A DNA stretch of 64,000 nucleotides from Lachnospiraceae bacterium MA2020 (GTDB taxonomy: Bacteria; Bacillota; Clostridia; Lachnospirales; Lachnospiraceae). A model generated the notes under the pieces. It saw only the letters and a program-made list of their open reading frames with translations. It was not told where the DNA came from and searched no databases. Shown here piece by piece: positions 16,134-24,035 of the stretch; positions within the stretch are counted from its first letter, which is position 1, and every line of letters starts with the position of its first letter. The DNA is taken from the NCBI GenBank assembly GCA_000746015.1, contig JQKK01000004.1:124001-188000 (forward strand). The letters run 5' to 3'. The position numbers and the translations under genes are program-made.

Positions 16134-17330
16134 TCAGATATCGTTTTCATCTTTATTGGATTGAGTGTACGTTAAAACGGTGTCGCCGCTTCTAAGTACG
16201 ATGTCTCCATTTGGGATTATAGATTTGTTTTGTCTTTTTATCATGACAATGAAAGTCTGCCTTGAGATATCGAGATCTCTCATGCGTTCGCCAACCCAGG
16301 GGTGAGCAGAATTCAGCGTAAATTCCTTTAAGTCAATATGTCGTTCACCTTTTAATGAGTGAGCACCCATGATAACTACATCATTTTCATGAAGCATGAC
16401 GTTGCCGCGCGGGATAATTGTCCTTCCGCCTCTTTGCAGTACAGCAAAGATAGTTTCGGCCGGGAGTCCAAGCTCTTTGATATGCATTCCAACCCATTTA
16501 TCACCTTTTTTCAGACGAAATTTGATAAAATGCAGCTCAATCTCTGATGCGTAGTCGCCCAGCTTCTTTAGTCTTTGATACTGCTCGACAAATCCTGCAC
16601 TGATGATACCTGTAGGGATAGCAACAAGTCCGACTCCCAAAAAAGAAATAATTATACCGCAAAACTTTCCTATAGGGGTGACGGGATAGATATCGCCGTA
16701 TCCAACCGTAAGAAGCGTTGAGACAGACCACCATATGCCGGAAAAAGCATTTGAGAAGACTTCCGGTTGTGCCTCATGCTCAAGACTGTACATGCAAAGG
16801 CTTGAGCCAAGTATCATGACTGAAATGATAAAAATAGACGACAGAAGCTGCTGTTTTTTGCTTATGATGACTTCTGTAATAGCGTTCATTGAGTCATAGT
16901 AGGCATTGATCCTGAAAAGTCTCATGATACGGGCAACTCTGAACATCTTAAAGGCCACTGCACCTGTCGGAAAAAATACAGGAAGGAAATAGGGCAGAAA
17001 AGATATCAGGTCAATGATACCAGTGAAAGAAAGAATATATGCCAGTACTGCTCTGGCAGGTTTTTTATTAGGATATTCTTCTTGGGCTGTGAGGATACGA
17101 AGTATGTAATCAATTAGGAAGAATAATACAGTGATCGACTCGATTGCAGACAAAATAGACCCGTAACGCCGCGAGATCGGATCGAAAGTTGAAGCAACGG
17201 TACCGGCGATATTTATGACAAGGGCTGTAATACTGATTATATCGTAGCTGCGGTTAAGGGGGTCATCGATGACCCCGACTGATACCATGGTGAAAAGACG
17301 TTTTCTAAGTTTTTTCATGGTTTTATTCAC
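16134..17330 (-). CDS. Voltage-gated-type potassium channel with two TrkA_C domains
   Basis: A 398-residue channel of the six-segment VIC family. The voltage-sensor-like S4 is rich in Arg (MFRVARIMRLFRI), and the selectivity filter TVGYGDIYP sits at about residue 213 before S6. The C-terminal cytoplasmic part (about 265-390) holds two TrkA_C-like ligand-binding repeats (KGDKWVGMHIKELGLP and HPWVGERMRDLDIS). These bind nucleotides such as c-di-AMP in other Firmicute K+ systems, so regulation of K+ flow by such a ligand is plausible. The start is taken as the GTG at 17330, overlapping the preceding gene by 8 bases; ATG at 17318 is the alternative. Translation is probably coupled to the upstream small gene. 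Confidence 0.85.
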   Translation of the reverse strand: MNKTMKKLRKRLFTMVSVGVIDDPLNRSYDIISITALVINIAGTVASTFDPISRRYGSILSAIESITVLFFLIDYILRILTAQEEYPNKKPARAVLAYILSFTGIIDLISFLPYFLPVFFPTGAVAFKMFRVARIMRLFRINAYYDSMNAITEVIISKKQQLLSSIFIISVMILGSSLCMYSLEHEAQPEVFSNAFSGIWWSVSTLLTVGYGDIYPVTPIGKFCGIIISFLGVGLVAIPTGIISAGFVEQYQRLKKLGDYASEIELHFIKFRLKKGDKWVGMHIKELGLPAETIFAVLQRGGRTIIPRGNVMLHENDVVIMGAHSLKGERHIDLKEFTLNSAHPWVGERMRDLDISRQTFIVMIKRQNKSIIPNGDIVLRSGDTVLTYTQSNKDENDI

Positions 17331-17652
17331 GAATGATATTTGCTACCGGAACACTCATTACATTACCGTTTGTCAGATCTATGATACTGTAATAAGGCTT
17401 GCCGAACATTGAGCGAGGACCAAGCAGCCTGCAAGGTCTTACCTCTGGTATACCGCCGCTGGACTTAAGAAACTCAGACTGTGTTGAGTATTTTCCGGGC
17501 TTGCCGCAGTAGGAGGTGATAGGAGCTCCTTCATCGTCTAAAAGCCATTCTTCAAGGTCTGCATATTGAACAATTCTATTTTCACTCATCTCGCGCAGAA
17601 AGTTTGCGAGTTCTTCAGTGCTCATCTGTTTAATTAATTCTTCTTTTGTCAT
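17323..17652 (-). CDS. Uncharacterised 109-residue protein coupled to the K+ channel gene
   Basis: A small soluble protein. The N-terminal half is helical and acidic (MTKEELIKQMSTEELANFL, then LEEWLLDDEGAPI), and the C-terminal half is beta-like (PRSMFGKPYYSIIDLTNGNV). I do not recognise the family. AGGAGG lies 6 bases before the ATG, and the stop overlaps the channel start by 8 bases, so both are made from one mRNA. It could be an accessory or regulatory protein for the channel, but it also resembles small proteins of unknown role found in many contexts. Confidence 0.6.
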   Translation of the reverse strand: MTKEELIKQMSTEELANFLREMSENRIVQYADLEEWLLDDEGAPITSYCGKPGKYSTQSEFLKSSGGIPEVRPCRLLGPRSMFGKPYYSIIDLTNGNVMSVPVANIIRE

Positions 17653-17725
17653 AGGTATCCTCCTATACTTAATGTTGCATCATACACTTTTATAATAGCA
17701 TGAATTATAAAAGAATTGTGTTCAT

Positions 17726-17764
17726 AAAAAAATACTCCGGTAGTAAGGAAGGACTACCGGAGTA
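17726..17764 (-). terminator. Terminator of tRNA-Thr
   Basis: A perfect 12-bp stem (17733-17744 with 17753-17764) is followed on the minus strand by seven T (17726-17732). It lies 30 bases downstream of the tRNA. Confidence 0.88.
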
Positions 17765-17793
17765 CAAAGAAAGTATGTATTTAATGAGTATAC

Positions 17794-17866
17794 AGCCACT
17801 AGCCGGACTCGAACCGGCGACCTACGCATTACGAATGCGCCGCTCTACCAACTGAGCCATAGTGGC
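17794..17866 (-). tRNA. tRNA-Thr, anticodon CGT
   Basis: On the minus strand the full cloverleaf is readable. It has a 7-bp acceptor stem (GCCACTA/TAGTGGC), a D arm GCTC-AGTTGGTA-GAGC and an anticodon stem GCGCA/TGCGT with loop TTCGTAA, giving anticodon CGT for ACG codons. The T arm is GCCGG-TTCGAGT-CCGGC, and the discriminator base is T. CCA is not encoded. A promoter and a terminator of its own make it a single-gene unit. Confidence 0.95.
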
Positions 17867-17882
17867 ATGTGCAACATTGATA

Positions 17883-17911
17883 ATTATATCAATATTGCAC
17901 TGAAAAATCAA
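17883..17911 (-). promoter_or_regulatory. Promoter of tRNA-Thr
   Basis: On the minus strand TTGATT (17906-17911), a 17-bp spacer and TATAAT (17883-17888), ending 16 bases before the mature tRNA 5' end. Confidence 0.8.
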
Positions 17912-17923
17912 CACAAAATTGAA

Positions 17924-20900
17924 TTATGCTAAATTCTTTTTGGCTGTAGAAAGCATAAGTTTGATACGGTTGAGCTGGTTTACCTCTGAAGCTCCGGGAT
18001 CATAGTCAATAGCAACTATATTTGCTCCCGGATGGCGTTTTCTTATAGCCTTGATGACACCTTTACCTACTACATGGTTTGGCAGACATCCGAATGGCTG
18101 AGTACAAACAACGTTTCTTACATCGCTATGAATAAGCTCAAGCATCTCACCTGTAAGGAACCATCCTTCACCTGTCTGGTTTCCTATATCGACAATATCT
18201 TTTGCATAGTCAACAAGTGTTTCGATATGGGCAGGTGCCTCAAAGTGCCTTGATTTCTTAAATTCTTTAGCTGCAGCACCACGTAAAAACTCCATGGCTT
18301 TGATGCCAAGTTTTGCGTTTCTTGCAGTTTTCTTGGATGTTCCAAGCTTCTCTGCTTTGTAAATCTGATTGTAGAAGCAGTAGAGCAGGAAGTCCATAAG
18401 GTCAGGAACTACCGGCTCAGCACCTTCTGACTCAAGCAAGTCAGTGAGGTGATTGTTGGCAGCTGGCATGAACTTGACGAGGATCTCACCGACAACACCA
18501 ACTCTAGGCTTTTTCATATCTTCATCGATCTCGATGTTGTCAAAATCTCTTACCATCTGACGGCACATTGAGCGGAACTTGAAGAATGAAGGGCGCTTCT
18601 CTGATACGAAGGCGCGGCACTTTTCAAGCCACTGTGCATGAAGCTCATCAACAGATCCCTTGCGCTTCTCATAAGGACGCATCCTGAGGATACATCTGAG
18701 GAAGATATCACCAAATACAAGACCATAAAATGACTTCATGATGAGATCAGGAGTAAGCTTAAATCCAGGGTTACTCTCAAGTCCTGCAAGGTTGAGCGAA
18801 ATAACAGGTACCTGGCTCATTCCTGCTTTTTCAAGAGCACGTCTTATGAAACCGATATAGTTTGTAGCACGACATCCGCCGCCTGTCTGGGACATGATGA
18901 CTGCTGTATGGTCAAGATCATACTTGCCGGAGAGCAGTGAATCCATTATCTGTCCGATAACCATGAGAGACGGATAGCATGCATCATTGTTTACATACTT
19001 AAGTCCGACATCAACAGCCTCACGTCCATCATTGTCAAGGACTACGAGGTTGTAGCCTGCGCTCTGGAATGCTGCTTCGATAATGTCAAAGTGCCAAGGA
19101 GACATCTGCGGGCAGAGAATTGTGTACTTCTGAGCCTGCATTTCTTCTGTGTAGACAACTCTTTCGTAAGCACTTGACCTGATCTCACGCTTTTCGTTCT
19201 TGCCTTCTTTAACCCTAAGGGCTGCAAGGAGTGAACGGATACGGATACGGGCGGCGCCGAGGTTGTTTACTTCGTCAATCTTGAGGCATGTATAAATCTT
19301 GCCGGATGCCTCAAGGATCTCATAAACCTGGTCAGTAGTAACGGCATCAAGACCGCATCCAAATGAGTTAAGCTGGATAAGGTCAAGGTCATCACGAGTC
19401 TTTACAAACTGAGCGGCAGCGTAAAGTCTTGTGTGATACATCCACTGATCCATTACTCTGAGGTCACGATCTATAGACTGAAGGTGTGAAACAGAATCCT
19501 CTGTAAGCACACATACATCATACTGAGTAATGAGCTCAGGTATACCGTGGTTGATCTCGGGGTCTATGTGATATGGTCTGCCTGCAAGTACGATACCACG
19601 CTTGCCATTCTGCTCCATGTAGCGGAGAGTCTCCTCACCGCGGCGCTGTACGTCACGTCTTGCTGCAGCAAGCTCTTTCCATGCCTTATCGACAGCAGCT
19701 ACGATCTTTGCAGGATCAATATCAGGGAATGTCTCTATAAGTCTTGGATAGATAGTATCTTTTGACTCAAATGAGAGCATTGGCTTGATGAAATTGATCT
19801 GGCCGCTTGTGATCTCATCTACGTTATTTTTTATGTTTTCAGGATATGATGTAACAATAGGGCAGTTGTAATGGTTTCCTGCATCTTCAAACTCTTTTCT
19901 CTCATAGAAGACAGAGGGGTAGAAGATAGTCTTGATACCATTTTTAATAAGCCATGTTACATGTCCGTGTGTAAGCTTTGCCGGGTAGCACTCAGACTCA
20001 CTTGGAATCGACTCGATACCGAGCGAATAAATGTCATGAGTTGACTGTGGTGAGAGCACTACTTCGTATCCAAGGTCTGTAAGGAATGTGAACCAGAATG
20101 GATAATTCTCGTACATATTCAGAACTCTTGGGATACCGATCTTGCCGAGAGGCGCCTCATCTGATGGAAGCGGCTCGTAGTCAAATATCCTGTGATATTT
20201 ATATTCAAAAAGGTTTGGTATATCTTTGTGTGCCTTTGACTTACCGATACCCTTTTCACAGCGGTTTCCTGAGATAAAGGTACGTCCGCCTGTGAAGCGG
20301 TTGATGGTAAGACGGCAGTGGTTTGTACAACCCTGACACTTAGCCATTGATGTTGTGTACTCAAGCTCATTTATCTGCTTGATAGAGAGCATTGATGAGT
20401 CTTTACCCTTTTCATGACGCTCGCGGGCGATAAGAGCAGCACCGAAAGCACCCATGATACCCGCGATATCAGGTCTGATAGCTTCACATCCTGCAATCTT
20501 TTCGAATGAACGGAGTACGGCATTATTATAGAAAGTACCGCCCTGTACTACGATATTTTTACCGAGCTCTGAAGCATCTGAAACCTTGATAACCTTGAAA
20601 AGAGCATTCTTGATAACAGAGTATGCAAGACCTGCAGAGATATCAGCTACAGCTGCGCCTTCCTTTTGTGCCTGCTTTACCTTGGAATTCATAAATACTG
20701 TACATCTTGTACCAAGGTCGATAGGGTTTTCTGCAAAGAGAGCCTCTTTTGCAAAATCCTCAACACTGTAATTAAGTGACTTAGCGAAAGTCTCAATGAA
20801 AGAGCCGCATCCTGAAGAACATGCTTCGTTAAGCTGCACAGAGTCAACGGAGTGGTTCTTGATCTTGATGCACTTCATATCCTGACCACCGATGTCAAGG

Positions 20901-22144
20901 ATACAGTCAACATCCGGGTTAAAGAATGAAGCAGCATAATAGTGTGCAACAGTCTCTACTTCGCCCTCATCGAGCATAAGTGCTGACTTGAGCAGAGCCT
21001 CACCATATCCGGTAGAACATGCGCCTACGATGCGCACATCCTTAGGCATGAGCTCATATATCTCTTTAATAGAACGAATAGTTGTCTTAAGAGGAGAACC
21101 ATTGTTGCTTGAGTAGAAGGAGTAAAGGAGCTTACCTTCTGTAGATATAAGGGCACACTTGGTAGTGGTAGATCCTGCATCGATTCCGAGGAAAGCTTCA
21201 CCTCTGTATGATGAAAGATCGGCTGTTGCTACTTTGTGGCTGTTGTGACGATCTATAAACTTATCGAAATCAGCCTTATCCTTAAATAATGGCTCCATAC
21301 GGGCAACTTCAAAGGCAATCTTGATATCGCTTCTGAGCTGATCGATGATAGAGCTAAGAAGGACTGTGCCTTCTTCATGATTGAGAGCAGAGCCCATTGC
21401 TGCGAAGAGGTGTGAATTCTCCGGAGTGATGGCATGCTCGTCATCAAGCTCAAGAGTACGGATAAATGCAGCCTTAAGCTCTGTAAGGAAGTGAAGCGGG
21501 CCGCCGAGGAACGCTACGTGACCGCGGATAGGCTTACCACATGCAAGTCCTGATATTGTCTGGTTTACTACAGCCTGGAAGATAGAAGCAGCAAGGTCCT
21601 CTTTTGCAGCTCCGTCATTGATGAGCGGCTGAATATCGGTCTTTGCAAATACACCGCATCTTGCAGCAATAGTATAAAGAGACTGATAGCCCTTTGCGTA
21701 TTCATTAAGACCAGGCGCATCAGTATGAAGAAGAGATGCCATCTGGTCAATGAAAGAACCTGTACCACCGGCACAGATACCATTCATTCGCTGCTCTATA
21801 TTTCCATCTTCGAAGTAGATGATCTTTGCGTCTTCACCGCCGAGCTCGATGGCTACGTCTGTCTGCGGAGCCTGCTCCTCAAGTGCTGTGGATACTGCAA
21901 CTACCTCCTGTACAAAAGGTATATTTAGACACTGAGCAAGAGTGAGTCCGCCTGAGCCTGTGATGACAGGAGATACATCGGCATCTCCCGTTTCTTTGAA
22001 CGCATCTTCCAAAAGATTGCGCAGGGTTTCTTTAATATTGGCAAAGTGTCGTCTGTAGTCTGAATATATAAGCTTTTTATTTTCATCTAAAAGAGCGACT
22101 TTTACTGTAGTAGAGCCAATGTCAATACCAAGTGAATATTTCAT
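17924..22144 (-). CDS. Giant 2-hydroxyacyl-CoA dehydratase activase-type protein (tandem BadF/HgdC ATPase, DUF2229, HgdB-like)
   Basis: A 1406-residue cytoplasmic protein. Two ASKHA ATPase domains of the HgdC/BadF type come first: [10 protein letters not shown] at about 5 with [11 protein letters not shown] at about 124, and [10 protein letters not shown] at about 320 with DIGGQDMK and [11 protein letters not shown]. The Cys residues can bridge a [4Fe-4S] cluster. A CQGCTNHC metal site follows near 600, then a DUF2229 domain ([18 protein letters not shown]), then an HgdB-like region with NNDACYPSL (about 1053) and SQTGGGC. HgdC proteins use ATP to inject one electron into dehydratases; this fused form is widespread in Clostridia without an assigned substrate. 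The start at 22144 follows GAGGTAAGC; the frame extends 10 codons upstream without a site. Confidence 0.85.
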   Translation of the reverse strand: MKYSLGIDIGSTTVKVALLDENKKLIYSDYRRHFANIKETLRNLLEDAFKETGDADVSPVITGSGGLTLAQCLNIPFVQEVVAVSTALEEQAPQTDVAIELGGEDAKIIYFEDGNIEQRMNGICAGGTGSFIDQMASLLHTDAPGLNEYAKGYQSLYTIAARCGVFAKTDIQPLINDGAAKEDLAASIFQAVVNQTISGLACGKPIRGHVAFLGGPLHFLTELKAAFIRTLELDDEHAITPENSHLFAAMGSALNHEEGTVLLSSIIDQLRSDIKIAFEVARMEPLFKDKADFDKFIDRHNSHKVATADLSSYRGEAFLGIDAGSTTTKCALISTEGKLLYSFYSSNNGSPLKTTIRSIKEIYELMPKDVRIVGACSTGYGEALLKSALMLDEGEVETVAHYYAASFFNPDVDCILDIGGQDMKCIKIKNHSVDSVQLNEACSSGCGSFIETFAKSLNYSVEDFAKEALFAENPIDLGTRCTVFMNSKVKQAQKEGAAVADISAGLAYSVIKNALFKVIKVSDASELGKNIVVQGGTFYNNAVLRSFEKIAGCEAIRPDIAGIMGAFGAALIARERHEKGKDSSMLSIKQINELEYTTSMAKCQGCTNHCRLTINRFTGGRTFISGNRCEKGIGKSKAHKDIPNLFEYKYHRIFDYEPLPSDEAPLGKIGIPRVLNMYENYPFWFTFLTDLGYEVVLSPQSTHDIYSLGIESIPSESECYPAKLTHGHVTWLIKNGIKTIFYPSVFYERKEFEDAGNHYNCPIVTSYPENIKNNVDEITSGQINFIKPMLSFESKDTIYPRLIETFPDIDPAKIVAAVDKAWKELAAARRDVQRRGEETLRYMEQNGKRGIVLAGRPYHIDPEINHGIPELITQYDVCVLTEDSVSHLQSIDRDLRVMDQWMYHTRLYAAAQFVKTRDDLDLIQLNSFGCGLDAVTTDQVYEILEASGKIYTCLKIDEVNNLGAARIRIRSLLAALRVKEGKNEKREIRSSAYERVVYTEEMQAQKYTILCPQMSPWHFDIIEAAFQSAGYNLVVLDNDGREAVDVGLKYVNNDACYPSLMVIGQIMDSLLSGKYDLDHTAVIMSQTGGGCRATNYIGFIRRALEKAGMSQVPVISLNLAGLESNPGFKLTPDLIMKSFYGLVFGDIFLRCILRMRPYEKRKGSVDELHAQWLEKCRAFVSEKRPSFFKFRSMCRQMVRDFDNIEIDEDMKKPRVGVVGEILVKFMPAANNHLTDLLESEGAEPVVPDLMDFLLYCFYNQIYKAEKLGTSKKTARNAKLGIKAMEFLRGAAAKEFKKSRHFEAPAHIETLVDYAKDIVDIGNQTGEGWFLTGEMLELIHSDVRNVVCTQPFGCLPNHVVGKGVIKAIRKRHPGANIVAIDYDPGASEVNQLNRIKLMLSTAKKNLA

Positions 22145-22212
22145 GCTTACCTCTAAATCTAAAACTTTAGTCAATTGCTATTAACGTACTGTTAAAAAAC
22201 ACATGTTTATAT

Positions 22213-22241
22213 AGTATACGACTAGTTTGTAAATTTATCAA
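22213..22241 (-). promoter_or_regulatory. Promoter of the giant activase gene
   Basis: On the minus strand TTGATA (22236-22241), a 17-bp spacer and TATACT (22213-22218), about 70 bases before the start codon. Confidence 0.8.
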
Positions 22242-22340
22242 GCCCATGGTTATTACCTATTTAATACTACTTTTAGTTAATTTGATTTTGTGCTATACTT
22301 TAACGCGTATATCATTTTTTACGTTTTGGAGGTTATGTTT

Positions 22341-23234
22341 TTGAGTAATTGGATAAATAAATTAGAGAGAAAATATCATAATTATGCGATACCAGAGCTT
22401 ACAAAGATAATGATAATTACCTATATAATAGGCTATATTTTGAACTTTGTGGGCTTGTCAGGTTTCATTTCTTTTAATCCATATCTTATTATGCATGGCC
22501 AGATATGGAGAGTCATCACATGGGTGCTCATGCCGCCGTCAAGCCTTGATCTGTTTACGGTCATCATGCTGTTTTTCTACTATTCACTGGGAACGGCACT
22601 TGAAAGGACGTGGGGAGACTTCAGATATAATGTCTATATCCTGTCCGGCTTGATATTTACCATAATAGGATCATTTTTAGTGTATTTTGTGGGACAGGCG
22701 ACGGGGCTTGCTTCGTTTAATGGTATGGTACTTGATGCAAGGACATACGGTTATCTTATATCAGCGTCAGTTTCGACCTATTATATAAATATGTCGATCT
22801 TTTTCGCGTTTGCAGCAAGCTATCCGGATATGCAGATCATGCTGTATTTCATCATTCCGCTTAAGATCAAGTGGATTGCGTATCTTGATGCAGTATTTAT
22901 CGCATATAGGCTTGTAGTTGCTCCATGGTATGCAAAGATAGTTATATTGGTATCACTTTTGAATTTCCTTTTATTCTATCTTTCAACAAAAAATAGTTCG
23001 GGATTTAATTTTCACGAAACCAAACGTAAGAGTAACAATAGGAAATCGGTATTTTCCGGAAGGTTCAATAACACATACTCAGACAGTAAGGGAGTGATCT
23101 CCAAGCATAAATGTGCTGTCTGCGGACGCACAGAGCTTGATGATCCTACACTTGAGTTCAGATTCTGCTCTAAGTGCAACGGCAACTATGAGTATTGCCA
23201 GGATCACTTATTTACACATAAACATGTAGAATAA
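22341..23234 (+). CDS. Rhomboid-like membrane protein without the catalytic serine, with C-terminal zinc ribbon
   Basis: A 297-residue membrane protein. GQIWRVITWVLMP and LGTALERTWGDFRYNVY match the first loop and second helix region of rhomboid proteases, and IIPLKIKWI matches the later FFIPIKAKW motif. Where rhomboids carry the GxSG nucleophile the sequence reads TYYINMSIFFAF, so the protein is probably an inactive pseudoprotease. The C-terminal 50 residues are cytosolic and hold CAVC, CSKC and CQDH, a zinc ribbon. The TTG at 22341 is preferred as start because GGAGG lies 8 bases before it; longer starts at 22290 and 22335 are possible. The next gene follows by 21 bases. Confidence 0.7.
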   Translation: MSNWINKLERKYHNYAIPELTKIMIITYIIGYILNFVGLSGFISFNPYLIMHGQIWRVITWVLMPPSSLDLFTVIMLFFYYSLGTALERTWGDFRYNVYILSGLIFTIIGSFLVYFVGQATGLASFNGMVLDARTYGYLISASVSTYYINMSIFFAFAASYPDMQIMLYFIIPLKIKWIAYLDAVFIAYRLVVAPWYAKIVILVSLLNFLLFYLSTKNSSGFNFHETKRKSNNRKSVFSGRFNNTYSDSKGVISKHKCAVCGRTELDDPTLEFRFCSKCNGNYEYCQDHLFTHKHVE

Positions 23235-23255
23235 TATTGAAAGGTTATATTTTTA

Positions 23256-24008
23256 ATGGATATTAAGCAGTACAAAGAAGTATTAAATGCAGCAGTCAGA
23301 CACGCTCACGAGCACCATAATTATATCACTGAGGAAAAGTATCAGGAGTTTTTTGCACCTCTTGAGCTTGATGATGATCAGGATAAGCTTACACGTAATT
23401 ATTTTACTGAGCTTAAGATTAATTTTGGTGAGTGGGACGGCACTGAGTCTGATGATCTTCCTTTTGATGAAGAGGATGGAAGCTATCTGAAGTTTTACCT
23501 TGAGGAGCTTGACGAGCTTCCTCAGTACAGTGACGAAGAAAAGCAGAAGATAGCAAAGGCTGCGGTAGAGGATGATGACGCTGAGGCTAAGAAAAAGCTT
23601 ATAAATATGCATCTTAAGGATGTCGTGGACATGGCAAAGCTCTATGTATATCACGGCATGAGTCTGGAAGACCTTGTGGGAGAGGGCAATATTGGCCTTA
23701 TGATGGCAGTTGACCTGCTCGGTACACTTGACAGCGTTGATGAGCTTGATGGATTCATAGGCAAGACTGTCATGGATGCAATGGATGCGGCAATCGAAAG
23801 AGATGGCGTGGACAAAAACGGCATTGATGCCATACTTGAGCGCATCACAGGTATAGGTGAGGCTGCAAAAGAGCTGTCAGAGGAGCTTAGGCACGATATC
23901 ACGCCTGAAGATCTTGCAAAAGAGACAGATTTCACAATAGAGGAAATAGACGAGGCTATGAGACTTACGGGAAATGCGATCGAAGGTCTTGTAAAGCCAC
24001 GTGTTTAA
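23256..24008 (+). CDS. Sigma-70-like protein with regions 1/2 and 3 but no region 4
   Basis: A 250-residue acidic protein. Residues about 70-165 resemble sigma region 1.2-2 (YLKFYLEELDELPQYSDEEK, then NMHLKDVVDMAKLYVYHGMSLEDLVGEGNIGLMMAV, the core-binding 2.1/2.2 part). Residues about 210-240 resemble region 3 (ITPEDLAKETDFTIEEIDEAM). The DNA-melting 2.3/2.4 part is weak and region 4, which reads the -35 box, is absent. The N-terminal 60 residues recall region 1.1. It may bind RNA polymerase core without directing normal promoter use, as an anti-sigma-like competitor or specialised factor; this is inference. AAAGG precedes the ATG and it is likely co-transcribed with the rhomboid-like gene. 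Confidence 0.65.
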   Translation: MDIKQYKEVLNAAVRHAHEHHNYITEEKYQEFFAPLELDDDQDKLTRNYFTELKINFGEWDGTESDDLPFDEEDGSYLKFYLEELDELPQYSDEEKQKIAKAAVEDDDAEAKKKLINMHLKDVVDMAKLYVYHGMSLEDLVGEGNIGLMMAVDLLGTLDSVDELDGFIGKTVMDAMDAAIERDGVDKNGIDAILERITGIGEAAKELSEELRHDITPEDLAKETDFTIEEIDEAMRLTGNAIEGLVKPRV

Positions 24009-24035
24009 ATTTTTGATAGGAGACTGGAAACAATT

